The notes beneath the pieces are model-generated. The model made no database searches. It saw nothing but the letters and a program-made list of their open reading frames with translations, and had not been told where the DNA came from. Positions 34,583-44,934 of a DNA stretch of 47,908 nucleotides are shown piece after piece. How positions within the stretch are numbered: the first letter of the stretch is position 1; each line of letters starts with the position of its first letter. The translations under genes were made by a program, and so were the position numbers. The stretch is taken from contig JAGYLU010000008.1 of assembly GCA_018400755.1 (NCBI GenBank), forward strand, positions 1-47,908, given 5' to 3'. The DNA comes from Acholeplasmataceae bacterium (lineage in GTDB: Bacteria > Bacillota_I > Bacilli_A > Acholeplasmatales > Acholeplasmataceae).

Positions 34583-37335
34583 TAAATGATCGCCAACACG
34601 TGGTAGAAGAATGTTTAGTTAGGGTTTGCCAAGAGATCGGCAGCAGTGATCTCCAAGTTCGGTCGAAAGAGCTGTAAACGCATCGTCATTTGGGGCGAAG
34701 ACGGTGAAGGGCCTTCCGCTTCAAGGGCGCTGACCAGTTCAGCTTCAGTCAGGGCCGCGACCAAGGTTTCAAATGAACCGTTGTCAACAGCGACATCAAC
34801 GATTGTCATAGGGTCTTCTTCAACAGGTGGAAGAAGGACACTGTCGTCGCGTGGATGATACCGTTTGAGGCTTCAACGTCAGCCAGGATGACTTGGGCAC
34901 CATTGACGAAGACGTTACCATCAACGACCTGATGAAGGACATTTGGCCACCAAGCGTCTCGGCTTCAAATGGGGCACTCAGCGATTACGTCAGCGGCACT
35001 ATTGATCACTTGCCAACGTGGTAGAAGAATGTTTGAAAGTTCCGGGTTTGCCAAGAGATCGGCAGCAGTGATCTCGTTCGGTCGGGCCATCGTCATTTGG
35101 GGCGAAGACGGTGAAGGGCCTTCCGCTTCAAGGGCGCTGACCAGTTCAGCTTCAGTCGGGGCCGCGACCAAGGTTTTCAAAATGAACCGTTGTCAACAGC
35201 GACATCAACGATTGTCATAGGGTCTTCTTCAACAGGTGGAAGAAGGACACTGTCGATCACGTGGATGATACCGTTTGAACTTCAACGTCAGCCAGGATGA
35301 CTTGGGCACCATTGACGAAGACGTTACCATCAGCGACGGTGAAGGAGGCATTTGGCGCAAGCGTCTCAGCTTCAAATGGGGCACCAGCGATTACGTCAGC
35401 GGCACTAAATGATCGCCAACACGTGGTGAGAAGAATGTTTGAAAGTTCCGGGTTTACTTCAAAGAGATCGGCAGCAGTGATCTCAAGTTCGGTCGAAGAG
35501 CCTTAACATCGTCATTTGGGGCGAAGACGGTGAAGGGCCTTCCGCTTCAAGGGCGCTGACCAGTTCAGCCAGTCGGGGCCGCGACCAAGGTTTAAATGAA
35601 CCGTTGTCAACAGCGACATCAACGTTGTCATAGGGTGGCTTCTTCAACAGGCGGAAGAAGGACCTTTGTCGAGCACGTGGATGATACAGTTTGAGGCTTC
35701 AACGTCAGCGAGGATGACTTGGGCACCATTGACGAAGACGTTACCATCAACGACGGTGAAGGAAGCATTTGGCCACCAAGCGTCTCAGCTGAAATGGGGA
35801 CACAGCGATTGTCAGGCATTCAATGATCTGCCTTTGGTAGAAGAATGTTGCGAGTTGCGGGTTTGCCAAGAGATCGGCAGCAGTGATCTCAAGTTCGATG
35901 AGAAGAGCTGTAAACGCATCATCATTTGGGGCGAAGACGGTGAAGGGCCTTCCGCTGGAAGCGCTGACTAGTTCAGCTTCGGTCGGGGCCGCGACCAAGG
36001 TTTCAAATGAACCGTTGTCAACAGCGGCGTAACGATTGTCATAGGGTCTTCTTCAACAGGTGGAAGAAGGACACTGTCGATCACGTGGATGATACCGTTT
36101 GAGGCTTCAACGTCAGCCAGGATGACTTGGGCACCATTGACGAAGACGTTACCATCAACGACGGTGAAGGAGGCATTTGGCCGCCAAGCGTCTCAGCTGG
36201 AAATGGGGGCGCCAGCGGTGCGTCAGCGGCGCTGAAATGATCGCTTAACACGTGGTGAAGAAGAATGTTTGAAAGTTCCGGGTTTGCCAAGGAGTCCTTG
36301 TAGCGGTGATGTCAAGTTCGGTGAGAAGAGGCCGTAAACGCATCATCATTGGGGCGAAGACGGTGAAGGGCCTTCCCGCTTCAAAGGGCGCTGACTAGTT
36401 CAGCTTCAGTCAGGGCAGCGACCAAGGTTTCAAATGAACCGTTATCAGCAACGCGACATCAACGATTGTCATAAAGGATTCTTCTTCAATAGTTGGAAGA
36501 AGGACAACGTCGATCGCGTGGATGATACCGTTTGAGGCTTCAACGTCAGCCAGGATGACTTGGGCACCATTGGCAGAGAACGTTACCATCAACGACGGTG
36601 AAGGAGCATTTGGCCACCAGCGTCTCAGCTTCAAATGGGAACTCCGGCGATTACGTCAGCGGCACTAATATTCCCATGCCAACACGTGGTAGAGAAGAAT
36701 GTTTGGTTCGGGTTGCCAAGAGATGCGGCAGCAGTGATACCAAGTTCGATGAAAGAGCTGTAAACGCATCGTCATTTGGGCGAAGACGGTGAAGGGGCCT
36801 TCCGCTTCAAGAGCTGACTAGTTCAGCTTCGGTCAGGGCCGCGACCAAGGTTTCAAATGAACCGTTGTCAACAGCGACATCAACGATTGTCATAGGGTCT
36901 TCTTCAACAGGTGGAAGAAGGACACTGTCGATCACGTGGATGATACCGTTTGAGGCTTCAACGTCAGCCAGGATGACTTGGGCACCATTGACGAAGACGT
37001 TACCATCGAACGGTGGTGAAGAAGAAACCTTTGGCCGCAGCGTCTCAGCTTCCAAATGGGGCACCAGCGGTGCGTCAGCGGCATAAATGATCATGGCCGT
37101 GGTAGAGAAGAATGTTTGAAAAGTTCCGGGTTTGCCAAGAGATCGGCAGCAGTGATGCCAAGTTCGGTCGGAAGAGCTGTAAACATCGTCATTTGGGGAC
37201 GAAGACGGTGAAGGGGCCTTCCGCTTCAAGAGCGCTGACTAGTTCAGCTTCGGTCGGGCAGCGACCAAGGTTTCAAATGAACCGTTGTCAACAGCGACAT
37301 CAACGATTGTCATAGGGTCTTCTACAATTGGATCG
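34422..37335 (-). repeat. Seven-copy tandem repeat, ~414-bp period
   Basis: Long identical blocks recur in every unit, for example the reverse complement of CGTGGATGATACCGTTTGAG, at spacings of 419, 409, 414, 409, 435 and 416 bases. Differences between copies are mostly small insertions and deletions rather than substitutions, an unusual pattern for coding repeats. Confidence 0.85.
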
Positions 37336-37441
37336 GTACATGCAGCAATCACAAACAACAACAAGACAACAAAAGCAAGTGATGATATTTTCTTAAGCAT
37401 GAAATCCTCCTTGATTTTCCCAGTGAGTGGGATGTGCCGTC

Positions 37442-37471
37442 AGTATAACCGCTCTTTTGGTTCGATTTCAA
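37442..37471 (-). promoter_or_regulatory. Promoter of the fasciclin lipoprotein gene
   Basis: On the - strand, TTGAAA (37471-37466), an 18-base spacer and TATACT (37447-37442), about 42 bases before the start codon. Boxes match four and five of six consensus positions. Confidence 0.6.
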
Positions 37472-37556
37472 TTCTTTTGCATATCAAACTATTTGTGGTA
37501 AAAATCACACACGAATGACGTATTTGTAACATTTTCAAGTTCGAGACCGATGACGC

Positions 37557-37608
37557 AAAAAAGCCGCCCCTCCAACTGGATAAGGCGACCATAAGTGTGA
37601 TAGGCGGC
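37557..37608 (-). terminator. Intrinsic terminator of the aldehyde dehydrogenase gene
   Basis: GCCGCC (37608-37603 read on the - strand) pairs with GGCGGC (37568-37563) around a long loop that can itself fold, followed by TTTTTT. It lies 19 bases after the stop at 37627. Confidence 0.65.
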
Positions 37609-37626
37609 ACCCTATGATGAGAACGG

Positions 37627-38982
37627 TTATCTCATCACCCGTCTGACCAACGCCTCTTTTGCTTTTGTATAAGGCGGGTAAGCAATCGGTGGATCAGCAA
37701 ACAACCGTTTCTTGACATAGCCTTTCATATGTGAGAACGTCGTAAATGAATACTTTCCATGATATGTGCCAATCCCAGATGCGCCGACACCTCCAAATGG
37801 CAGGTAAGGGTTGCTGACATGCATCAAGGTATCATTGACAGCGCCCCCTCCAAAGGATAAGGAACCAAAGACTTTCTTTTCAACCGCTTTGTCTTTGGTG
37901 AAGAGATAAAGGGCCAGTGGTTTCTCGTGCGCTTTCAGATCAGAGATCACATCATCAATTGACTGATACGTCATGACCGGAAGGATCGGACCAAAGATTT
38001 CCTCTTTCATGACGTCATCAGCCCTCGTCACATGGTCCATGACCATTGGCGGGATATGAAGGGTTTTTCTGTCGCTTTGACCGCCATAAGCAACTTTCGA
38101 TGGATCGATCATTGATGTCAACCGATCAAAGTGGCGTTCGTTGATGATTGATCCGAATGTGTGATCGTCTGGATAGAACTGATTGATGGTCTCTTTCAAT
38201 ACCTTGATGAATGCGTCTTTCACGGTTTCTTGGACATAGATATAGTCTGGGGCGATGCACGTTTGTCCGGCATTGATGAACTTGCCGAAGACGATGCGTC
38301 TGGCCGCGACCTTAAGCGGTGCGGTCTCGTCGATGATGGTCGGACTCTTGCCGCCAAGTTCAAGGGTGACCGGTGTCAGATGCTTGGCTGCTTTCTCATA
38401 AACGATCTGTCCGACCCTGGTGCTTCCAGTGAAAAAGATATGATCATATGGATGGTCCAAAAGTTTTGAGGTCACGGTGTGGTCACCGGTGATGACTTTG
38501 ATGTAGGCCGGATCAAAGGTCTCATTGATGAGTCTTTCGACGAGTGCTTCGGTTGCTTTCGGAAACTCGCTCGGTTTCAATATGGCGGTGTTTCCAGCGG
38601 CCATCGCCCCAATCAATGGTTCGATGATCAGTTGAAACGGATAGTTATAGGGGCCGATGATCAGGACCGTTCCTTTTGGTTCCGGCATCACATAGGACCT
38701 CGTAAACAGTTGATAGATTGGTGTTCTGACGCGTTTTTTTCTCATCCAACCCTTGAGGTTCCTGATCGCCATGTTCACCGAATGCAGGGTGAACCCCACT
38801 TCCGTTGTATAAGCCTCAAACGGTGATTTCCCAAGATCGATCTTTAGGGCACCTTCGATCGCCTCACTGTTGGACTCGATCATCGTCTTAAGTTTTTTAA
38901 GCATCTCAAGACGAAACGCATATGGCTTGGTCTGATCGGTCTTGAAGTATGCTTTCTGTTCTTTAAAGAGTGATTCAATCAT
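37627..38982 (-). CDS. NAD(P)-dependent aldehyde dehydrogenase, class 3 / fatty-aldehyde type
   Basis: A 451-residue cytosolic enzyme that oxidises aldehydes to acids. Motifs: IGPYNYPFQLIIEPLIGA, LKPSEFPKATEAL, FTGSTRVGQ (Rossmann), the general-base Glu in TLELGGKSP, the catalytic Cys in INAGQTCIAPDY, EEIFGPILP, and the PFGGVGASGIGTYHGK end of class 3 enzymes. The ~450-residue length also points to this short class (ALDH3-like) rather than the ~490-residue class 1/2 form. AAAGGA lies upstream of the ATG. It follows the DegV gene's terminator. Substrate unknown; long-chain or aromatic aldehydes are typical. Confidence 0.9.
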   Translation of the reverse strand: MIESLFKEQKAYFKTDQTKPYAFRLEMLKKLKTMIESNSEAIEGALKIDLGKSPFEAYTTEVGFTLHSVNMAIRNLKGWMRKKRVRTPIYQLFTRSYVMPEPKGTVLIIGPYNYPFQLIIEPLIGAMAAGNTAILKPSEFPKATEALVERLINETFDPAYIKVITGDHTVTSKLLDHPYDHIFFTGSTRVGQIVYEKAAKHLTPVTLELGGKSPTIIDETAPLKVAARRIVFGKFINAGQTCIAPDYIYVQETVKDAFIKVLKETINQFYPDDHTFGSIINERHFDRLTSMIDPSKVAYGGQSDRKTLHIPPMVMDHVTRADDVMKEEIFGPILPVMTYQSIDDVISDLKAHEKPLALYLFTKDKAVEKKVFGSLSFGGGAVNDTLMHVSNPYLPFGGVGASGIGTYHGKYSFTTFSHMKGYVKKRLFADPPIAYPPYTKAKEALVRRVMR

Positions 38983-39005
38983 GAAACATCATCCTTTCAA
39001 TTGAA

Positions 39006-39035
39006 TTGAAAAAGACAGCCCTCCGACTGTCTTTT
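39006..39035 (-). terminator. Intrinsic terminator after degV
   Basis: AAAAGACAG (39010-39018) pairs with CTGTCTTTT (39027-39035), loop CCCTCCGA; the - strand continues into a T run. It could work in both directions. Confidence 0.8.
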
Positions 39036-39039
39036 GTTG

Positions 39040-39909
39040 TTATCGGTGCTTGCCCATAAAGAAGACAGCGATGGTATCGGGTCCCGAATGGGCTCCGATG
39101 ATGGGTCCGATGGTGTTGTAAATGATGTCTTTGACACCGGTTCTTGTCTTGATCAGTTGACCGACTTCCTTGGCCTCATCCGGACAATCGCCGTGGGCGA
39201 TGATGATTGTCTGATCCGGACCATCAAACCGTTCTTCGATCAGATCAACCATTTTGTCCAAAGAACTCTTACGTCCTCTGACTTTGACCAAAGGGACAAG
39301 TTTTCCCTCATCACTCACATGAAGAATGGGTTTGACCTTGAGCAAGGTGCCAACGAAAGCGGCCGAATTGGACAGTCTTCCGCCCCGTTTGAGTGTTCCA
39401 AGCTCGGCCACTGTGAACAGTTGGGCCAAATTCAGCTTGATCGATTCGACATACGCTGCAACCTCATCGATTGTTTTCCCTTCCTGGATCTTGTGCCACG
39501 CCTTCTTGACCAGAAGGCCCAGTCCGGCAGATGCCGACAAAGAGTCAATCGTGATGATGGTTGCCTCAGGGTACTTTGAGCGCAATTCATCGGCTGCGAG
39601 CCTAGAGGACTGATAGGTGCCTGAAAGTGCTGATGAGAAGCCGATATAGAGAATATCAGCTGACTCTTTCAAAAAGGGTTCGAAGAATTCAATGAACTGA
39701 GCGGTATTGATCAGCGATGTCGTCGCAACCGCTTTTTGCCTCAAAGCATCATAGAAAGCATCAACGGCGAGTTCCCGTTCATCGGGATAATGATTGAATG
39801 TTTCCCCCCGCATCTCAAGTGACAGTGGGATCACATGAATCCCCATTGAATCAACCTGTTTTGCTGATAAGTCAGAACATGAGTCCGTACATAGAATCAA
39901 ACGTCGCAT
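39040..39909 (-). CDS. degV: DegV family fatty-acid-binding protein
   Basis: A 289-residue DegV protein, a Gram-positive family that binds a fatty acid and, in FakB members, presents it to the kinase FakA. Hallmarks: LILCTDSCSDL at the N-terminus, TTSLINTAQF, SSALSGTYQSS, ELGTLKRGGRLS and IGPIIGAHSGPDT. All conserved binding-pocket phrases are present. AAAGGAG precedes the ATG, and a perfect TATAAT lies about 30 bases upstream. No fakA lies nearby, so the FakB role is inferred only. Confidence 0.92.
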   Translation of the reverse strand: MRRLILCTDSCSDLSAKQVDSMGIHVIPLSLEMRGETFNHYPDERELAVDAFYDALRQKAVATTSLINTAQFIEFFEPFLKESADILYIGFSSALSGTYQSSRLAADELRSKYPEATIITIDSLSASAGLGLLVKKAWHKIQEGKTIDEVAAYVESIKLNLAQLFTVAELGTLKRGGRLSNSAAFVGTLLKVKPILHVSDEGKLVPLVKVRGRKSSLDKMVDLIEERFDGPDQTIIIAHGDCPDEAKEVGQLIKTRTGVKDIIYNTIGPIIGAHSGPDTIAVFFMGKHR

Positions 39910-39939
39910 AGGTATCTCCTTTTGACCGTTGTTAACATG

Positions 39940-39967
39940 ATTATATCACACTGAATTGGTGTTGCAG
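39940..39967 (-). promoter_or_regulatory. Promoter of degV
   Basis: On the - strand, CTGCAA (39967-39962), 16 bases, then TATAAT (39945-39940) preceded by TGA as an extended -10. The start codon is 31 bases downstream. Confidence 0.6.
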
Positions 39968-39999
39968 CCGATTTTGACATCCCATTGACATGAATAAGA

Positions 40000-40029
40000 G
40001 AAAACGGTGTACGCATGCGCACACCGTTT
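40000..40029 (-). terminator. Intrinsic terminator of the large InlB-repeat lipoprotein
   Basis: AAACGGTGT (40002-40010) pairs perfectly with ACACCGTTT (40021-40029), with inner GCGCATGC self-complementarity; the - strand continues TTTTCTCTT. It is 18 bases after the stop at 40047. Confidence 0.85.
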
Positions 40030-40046
40030 CCAAATCAGATCAGATG

Positions 40047-43000
40047 TTATTCTTGAGCACCGACTTCAACCACAACGATTGAATAACCGGCGGTAAAGAT
40101 GGGCACCTGGGCAAGCACTTCAAGGAAGCGCGGGGTGATGTGGTCTGCGCCCTTGACAGCGGCGACGCCATCAGGAATCGCAAGACCGGACATGAGCACC
40201 TGAGCGGTTTCCATGGCTGTCAGGTTATAGAACCCTGCGACATAGGCCGCCTCAGCGGCTTGACTCTGGGTGAATCCCAGACCCATCAGCTCACCCATCA
40301 TGCCAAGGAAGGCATTCGTATCGGAAAGCGGGCCAACCGGGAACATGAAGTTGCCGCCGGTGACTCTTGGATCGGTGGGTGCCGAAAGGAAGTTGAAGGG
40401 GCGTTCGATCGATGTCTGGGTGATCTCATCAGTCAGTCTCAATCCGACTTCCGATCCCGTTGTCGGGTTCAGTGAATTGTCAACGGCACCGTTTGAAGGT
40501 TCCGTGAGCATGATGAAGTTGATCATCTGGGTCGGCAGGCCGGAGACAGGGTTGTTGATGGTTCTGATGATGCTGCGGCCAAGAGGCGCGATACTGCTTT
40601 CGATCAGACCCTTCAGTTGGAGGGCGACAACCGACATCGAATAGGCCTTGAACCAGGCTTCCTCACCGGAAATCCAGTTGTTGACTACCGTTTCATTGTC
40701 TAGGATGAATTCAGGATTGGCAAGACCTGATCCGCTTCTGGCATCAACCATGTGGATGGCTGCGCCACCACTTTGACCGATCTCTGATCTTAAGATCTCA
40801 ATGCCTGTCCCGTTGTGCAGATAGAGGCTGTTGGCCCATGAGTCATAGATCTTGACATGATCCAAGGTCATATGAATCGGCACTTCCGTCTCATCGGTCA
40901 CTGAGCCATAGGCATTGGCTGTGAAGCCGATCAGGGAGTAACCCACCCTTAAGTTGTCAAACAAAGAGGTACCGTTTCTGACGATGATGGCATTGTATCC
41001 ACCGGAGTTCTCACTCATCAGCTGTTCCTGACTCGCGATTTCCTCGGCTGATAGGCCATAGTTGATCTGCGGAGTGGTGGTGTTACCAATGATGGTGAGG
41101 TTGTTCATCTCAAAGTTGTTGGCATTATATCCCGGTGTCGTTGCGTCATAGACGTTGTAATAGAACATCGAGATCTGGATATTGATGATTTCAAAGGATT
41201 GGGCGTAACCAAGGGTGCCAGAACCACTGTCGGCGTTGCTCTTGGGCAGATCCGATCCATCAACAGTCAGATAATGGCCATTGACGGTGAAACTGTCATC
41301 ATTGGTCGCGGCCGAAAGACGGGTGTAGACATTCCCGTTTCCAACACCGGTCACGGCATTGGCAGTGATGTTGATCGGTGATCCATCCTCGTTCATCTGG
41401 TGGGGACTCAGTTCAGCGGTGATGTTTCTCAGGATGTTGGCGGTGTTGACGGAAAGATCTGCGAATGCTGCCTTCAAATCCACATCCGAGTAAACATTGT
41501 AACCCTCATTGACGCTGACCTCAAAGGTCACGTCACTGACGGTCATCATGTTTGCCTGGTAACGCGGTCTTGCGACAACAGTGAACTGATGGCCAACCGC
41601 GAACTCTGTAAACATCAAGGCATTGTCATCGAGCAAGGTGACATATTCGTCACGTTCCGTGCCTTCAAGCGGGTTGACATCATCATCAAGATAGAGGTCA
41701 AAGACAAGCATGACATCATCAATGGATACCCGCGCGCCGCTGTTGTCGATCATTCTGAGATCAACGACGAACGGATTGGCGGTACCGACATGATAGGGAT
41801 CGAGCACGGAGGCGTCAAGATAATTGGTGCTTTCTTTTTCAGCAAGGTATGTCGCGTAAGCCTGACCATAACCGAACTGCTTGATGTTTTCAACGACGCG
41901 TCCCTCATAGACGGTTGTCGTCGTGCCGTCAACCGTCATCTCGAACCGGAAATTGCCGGCTTCAGACGTTGTCAGGATGGTGCTTTCATCTGCGGTCGCG
42001 ACATCGCCTTCGATGATCTCAAAGACATAGCGATCGGAGAAACGATAGGTCATGTCGGTATAGAACACATAGCGTTTGGTCTGTTCGGTGCCGATGGTCA
42101 CATCTTCGACGATGAAGTAGTCGTAGATGGCGACATCGGTCACTTCGCCTTCGATGTCGGTATCAACCGTCAGTTCAAATGTGGCTGAGAATGGTGAACT
42201 GAGATGATTGATCTGATCACCGACGGCTTTGACAGCAATCGTGTGAAGACCTGGTTCAAGCAGTCCTTCAAAGGCCTCATATGATGGATGATCAGAAGCA
42301 ATGATGATGGTCACCGAAGTCAGATCAAAGGATGCATCCGTACTTGGAACAACGGTTTCGGTGCCATTGATCCGAACGACGAAGGATGCCGGATGACTCC
42401 CTTCAAGCATTGCTGGATCAAGCGTGAATGTCACTGTCACAGTCCCGGAAAGATCAGTTGAAACCTCTAGATTAGACGGTGTGTCAAAGGCTTCAAGAAC
42501 TTGCCAACGGGCATAAACGGATTGTGATCCGGTAAAATTCGAGAACAGCATATCATTGATTGAAAGCAACGTGCCACCGATGGCAGATGTATACCAACCA
42601 AGGAACTTGTGACCCGGACGGACAAGATTCCAGATCAAAGCGTCTTCGGTGACGATCTGATCGGGTGCGCCGGTGGTCTTGGTGGCGATGTACTTGATCG
42701 CACCTTCATCAACGAAGGTGATGGTCTGGACACCACTGATATAGTAGACAGCACGAACGGTGAGATCGTCCTTGACACTGACAAAGATGGTCCGGTCCCA
42801 TTGGGCTTGGTACTGTGGATCGGTCACGACGATCTCAGGCAGTGCTTCTGAATACGTGTCATTGTAATAGAGTCGGATCTCGTCTTCAATGATGCCTGAG
42901 GCACCACCCGCGGATTGCGGGTTCTGGACGAATGTCAATGTGACAATGATCCGTTCATAGGTGATCTGAAGATCAAGCAGGTCAGGAAGCAACTGGATGT

Positions 43001-44468
43001 CGGCAGGATCTTCATAGGTGACGCCATCGGCTTCGAAACTCTTGAAGAGATAGCCTTCGAAGGAGACGATGGGGGAGGTCAGATCGGATTCATAGGCAAA
43101 TGGCAGCGGATCGCCATCGGTTTCAGAAAGACCGGTCTCAAGGTTTTCACGGACAAAGACATAGGTTCCGGAAACAGCGATCGACGGGGTCCACTTGGCA
43201 TAAAGGACAAGACCGCCAAGCGGCATTGTGCTTTGGGGACCAAAGACAATGGCGTCACCGGTCAGTTCAGCATCCAAATACCATCCAGCGAAGTCGAATC
43301 CATCAAGAACAGGTTCTTCTTGTGTGCCGACGACCGAAAGATATGCCGCGGTGACCGTCTTGGTTGTCAAGGTGTTATCAAAGACACCGTCGCCGGCATT
43401 GAAGACCAGGTCATAATCCATCGGTTGGACGATCGCATAGATATCAAGGTCCTCGGTCACGATATCAAAAGATGCATCCCATCCATCAAAGACATAACCG
43501 TCTTCGACATCGACCGCTGGTGCGGTCACGGTGCTGCCGTATTCGACTTCCGCCCTGAGCAAGGAGGTCCCGTTTTGGTCAAAGAACTCAACTGTGAATG
43601 TCAGGACTTGGAAGATGACTTGGATATCAAGATCCTCGGTCACAACAAATGTCTCAAAGTCTTCGGAGTAGCCAACAAACTGGTATCCTACTTTGGCCGG
43701 TTCTTCATCTGGAAGCACTGGGCTATCGCCATGGTTAACCACTTGGGTGTCATAGACCGTGCCCCAGGCATCCACAATTTGGACCTCGTAGGTCTTGATC
43801 ACATAGACCGGTTCAACTTCCAGGTCGCTCGTGATGGATGTCAGGTCGGAATTCCATGTGCCGTCATAGCCTTCAACGGCTGGGACGGTCGGGATATTGG
43901 CAACCGGATCACCGTGGGCGACCTCTCTGGTGGCGTAGACGTTTCCATCAACGACAAAGACGACCTCATAGATCTCAGGATCCCAAGAGGCATAGATGGT
44001 CAAGTCCTGATCAGGCATCGATGTCGCTTCGAAAGGCGTCTCGAATTCCGGATCAAGGAACCATCCTAGGAAGGTGTTACCATCCTTATATGGGTCTTCA
44101 GGAATATCAAGTGCCGTGCCATAATCTTCCGTCACGGCGGGAATCGTAGCCCCCCCGTTGGTCTCAAAGGTGATGGTATACTCGTTGATCTCCCATTTGG
44201 CGTAAATCACCCGGTTTCTGACGAGTGGTTCATCGGCGTCAAAAGGCACCGCGAGGGCCTCATCCTCAAACCATCCAAGGAAGGTATAGCCTGTTTTCTC
44301 TGGCTCAGGAAGCTCACCGAAGATGTGACCCTGGGTCACGGTCTCATAGGGTAGAACTGTCCCGCCGTTTGTCTCATATGTGAGCCGGACGCTAATCTCA
44401 TCGCATGCCCCCAAAAACATGATGAATGCTACAAGTAAAATGATACCTAGATAACGCTTTTTGATCAT
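40047..44468 (-). CDS. Large surface lipoprotein with InlB-type repeats and a beta-helix-like C-terminal region
   Basis: A 1,473-residue intact gene. The start at 44468 is chosen for AAAGGAAGAG upstream and the lipoprotein signal that follows (IKKRYLGIILLVAF, lipobox FLGAC); the open frame extends to 44561 but lacks a site there. Residues 25-450 carry about six InlB/Listeria-Bacteroides-type repeats (YETNGGTVLPYE, GYTFLGWFEDEALAVPF, VIYAKWE and variants). An Fn3-like stretch follows (FDTPSNLEVSTDLSGTVTVT). The C-terminal third has beta-helix-like phrases, such as NGTSLFDNLRVGYSLIGF, HVKIYDSWANSLYLHNGTG and EILRSEIGQSGGAAIHM, as in pectate-lyase-fold surface proteins. It is probably an adhesin or polysaccharide-binding protein; no catalytic residues are recognised. 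Next to an ABC exporter. Confidence 0.85.
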   Translation of the reverse strand: MIKKRYLGIILLVAFIMFLGACDEISVRLTYETNGGTVLPYETVTQGHIFGELPEPEKTGYTFLGWFEDEALAVPFDADEPLVRNRVIYAKWEINEYTITFETNGGATIPAVTEDYGTALDIPEDPYKDGNTFLGWFLDPEFETPFEATSMPDQDLTIYASWDPEIYEVVFVVDGNVYATREVAHGDPVANIPTVPAVEGYDGTWNSDLTSITSDLEVEPVYVIKTYEVQIVDAWGTVYDTQVVNHGDSPVLPDEEPAKVGYQFVGYSEDFETFVVTEDLDIQVIFQVLTFTVEFFDQNGTSLLRAEVEYGSTVTAPAVDVEDGYVFDGWDASFDIVTEDLDIYAIVQPMDYDLVFNAGDGVFDNTLTTKTVTAAYLSVVGTQEEPVLDGFDFAGWYLDAELTGDAIVFGPQSTMPLGGLVLYAKWTPSIAVSGTYVFVRENLETGLSETDGDPLPFAYESDLTSPIVSFEGYLFKSFEADGVTYEDPADIQLLPDLLDLQITYERIIVTLTFVQNPQSAGGASGIIEDEIRLYYNDTYSEALPEIVVTDPQYQAQWDRTIFVSVKDDLTVRAVYYISGVQTITFVDEGAIKYIATKTTGAPDQIVTEDALIWNLVRPGHKFLGWYTSAIGGTLLSINDMLFSNFTGSQSVYARWQVLEAFDTPSNLEVSTDLSGTVTVTFTLDPAMLEGSHPASFVVRINGTETVVPSTDASFDLTSVTIIIASDHPSYEAFEGLLEPGLHTIAVKAVGDQINHLSSPFSATFELTVDTDIEGEVTDVAIYDYFIVEDVTIGTEQTKRYVFYTDMTYRFSDRYVFEIIEGDVATADESTILTTSEAGNFRFEMTVDGTTTTVYEGRVVENIKQFGYGQAYATYLAEKESTNYLDASVLDPYHVGTANPFVVDLRMIDNSGARVSIDDVMLVFDLYLDDDVNPLEGTERDEYVTLLDDNALMFTEFAVGHQFTVVARPRYQANMMTVSDVTFEVSVNEGYNVYSDVDLKAAFADLSVNTANILRNITAELSPHQMNEDGSPINITANAVTGVGNGNVYTRLSAATNDDSFTVNGHYLTVDGSDLPKSNADSGSGTLGYAQSFEIINIQISMFYYNVYDATTPGYNANNFEMNNLTIIGNTTTPQINYGLSAEEIASQEQLMSENSGGYNAIIVRNGTSLFDNLRVGYSLIGFTANAYGSVTDETEVPIHMTLDHVKIYDSWANSLYLHNGTGIEILRSEIGQSGGAAIHMVDARSGSGLANPEFILDNETVVNNWISGEEAWFKAYSMSVVALQLKGLIESSIAPLGRSIIRTINNPVSGLPTQMINFIMLTEPSNGAVDNSLNPTTGSEVGLRLTDEITQTSIERPFNFLSAPTDPRVTGGNFMFPVGPLSDTNAFLGMMGELMGLGFTQSQAAEAAYVAGFYNLTAMETAQVLMSGLAIPDGVAAVKGADHITPRFLEVLAQVPIFTAGYSIVVVEVGAQE

Positions 44469-44481
44469 ACTCTCTTCCTTT

Positions 44482-44925
44482 CTAGTCGAGATCTGGGACG
44501 ATGACATCATCGGGTGATTTGAACCAGAGCGTGAGCTCGTCGGATGCCTGTGTATCAGCATCCATCACAGTAATGGTGACCGTTGTTCCGATTTCCTGAC
44601 TGTCAAAATATACATAGACCTTATGGTCGATGGTATCAATTTGAACTTCGATGTTGCCGTTGTTTGAAAACGCCTGAATATTGGATGATGCGTTTTCCGG
44701 TTCGAAGCGGTACCGGATGACATAGACGTTGTTGGCAAAATCAACAAGGTTCTTGACATCCTTGAATTTGTCACCATCCGCGTTGGTCTCATCGAAATCA
44801 TCGATGATCAGGGATTCAATCCTGATGCGGTTGGTGTTTTCCGGCAATGTGCCGAAGACCGCGATTGCCATGATGGAGAGGGTGCTGATGGCAAGCACGG
44901 CAAACAAGATGATTTTTTTGCTCAT
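44482..44925 (-). CDS. Small secreted or membrane-anchored protein of unknown function
   Basis: A 147-residue protein with an N-terminal signal or anchor segment (SKKIILFAVLAISTLSIMAIAVFG), no lipobox, and a beta-rich acidic outer part (residues 28-147) that reads like an immunoglobulin-like bacterial domain (VYVIRYRFEPENASSNIQAF, TTVTITVMDADTQASDELTLWF). It ends 14 bases before the large lipoprotein start and begins 10 bases after the ABC permease, with AGGAGG upstream, so all are one operon. I do not recognise a family. A partner of the surface lipoprotein is a reasonable guess. Confidence 0.65.
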   Translation of the reverse strand: MSKKIILFAVLAISTLSIMAIAVFGTLPENTNRIRIESLIIDDFDETNADGDKFKDVKNLVDFANNVYVIRYRFEPENASSNIQAFSNNGNIEVQIDTIDHKVYVYFDSQEIGTTVTITVMDADTQASDELTLWFKSPDDVIVPDLD

Positions 44926-44934
44926 GACTGCCTC

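Larger units (their letters stand above)
34382..37400 (-). pseudogene. Lipoprotein with seven tandem fasciclin (FAS1) domains, disrupted by many indels
   Basis: The gene starts at 37400 after a perfect AAGGAGG site and begins with a lipoprotein signal (lipobox VIAAC, mature DPIVEDP), followed by the opening of a FAS1 domain ([18 protein letters not shown]). The rest is seven copies of a unit of about 414 bases: FAS1 start, an [11 protein letters not shown] helix, [12 protein letters not shown], then [20 protein letters not shown] and [15 protein letters not shown] linking to the next. Unit starts near 34422, 34841, 35250, 35664, 36073, 36508 and 36924 are spaced by 409-435 bases, rarely a multiple of three. 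No frame stays open for more than about 140 codons. FAS1 proteins mediate adhesion. Either the array is degenerate or its consensus is wrong. Confidence 0.8.

Noticed and set aside
34422-37335. CRISPR array suggested by regularly spaced identical blocks
   Set aside because: The period is about 414 bases, there are no short spacer/repeat alternations, and the blocks translate into fasciclin domains.
42915-44069. 384-codon + strand open frame opposite the large InlB lipoprotein
   Set aside because: It is antisense to an intact gene with recognisable repeats, has no ribosome binding site and encodes no recognisable domain; codon bias of the true strand keeps it open.
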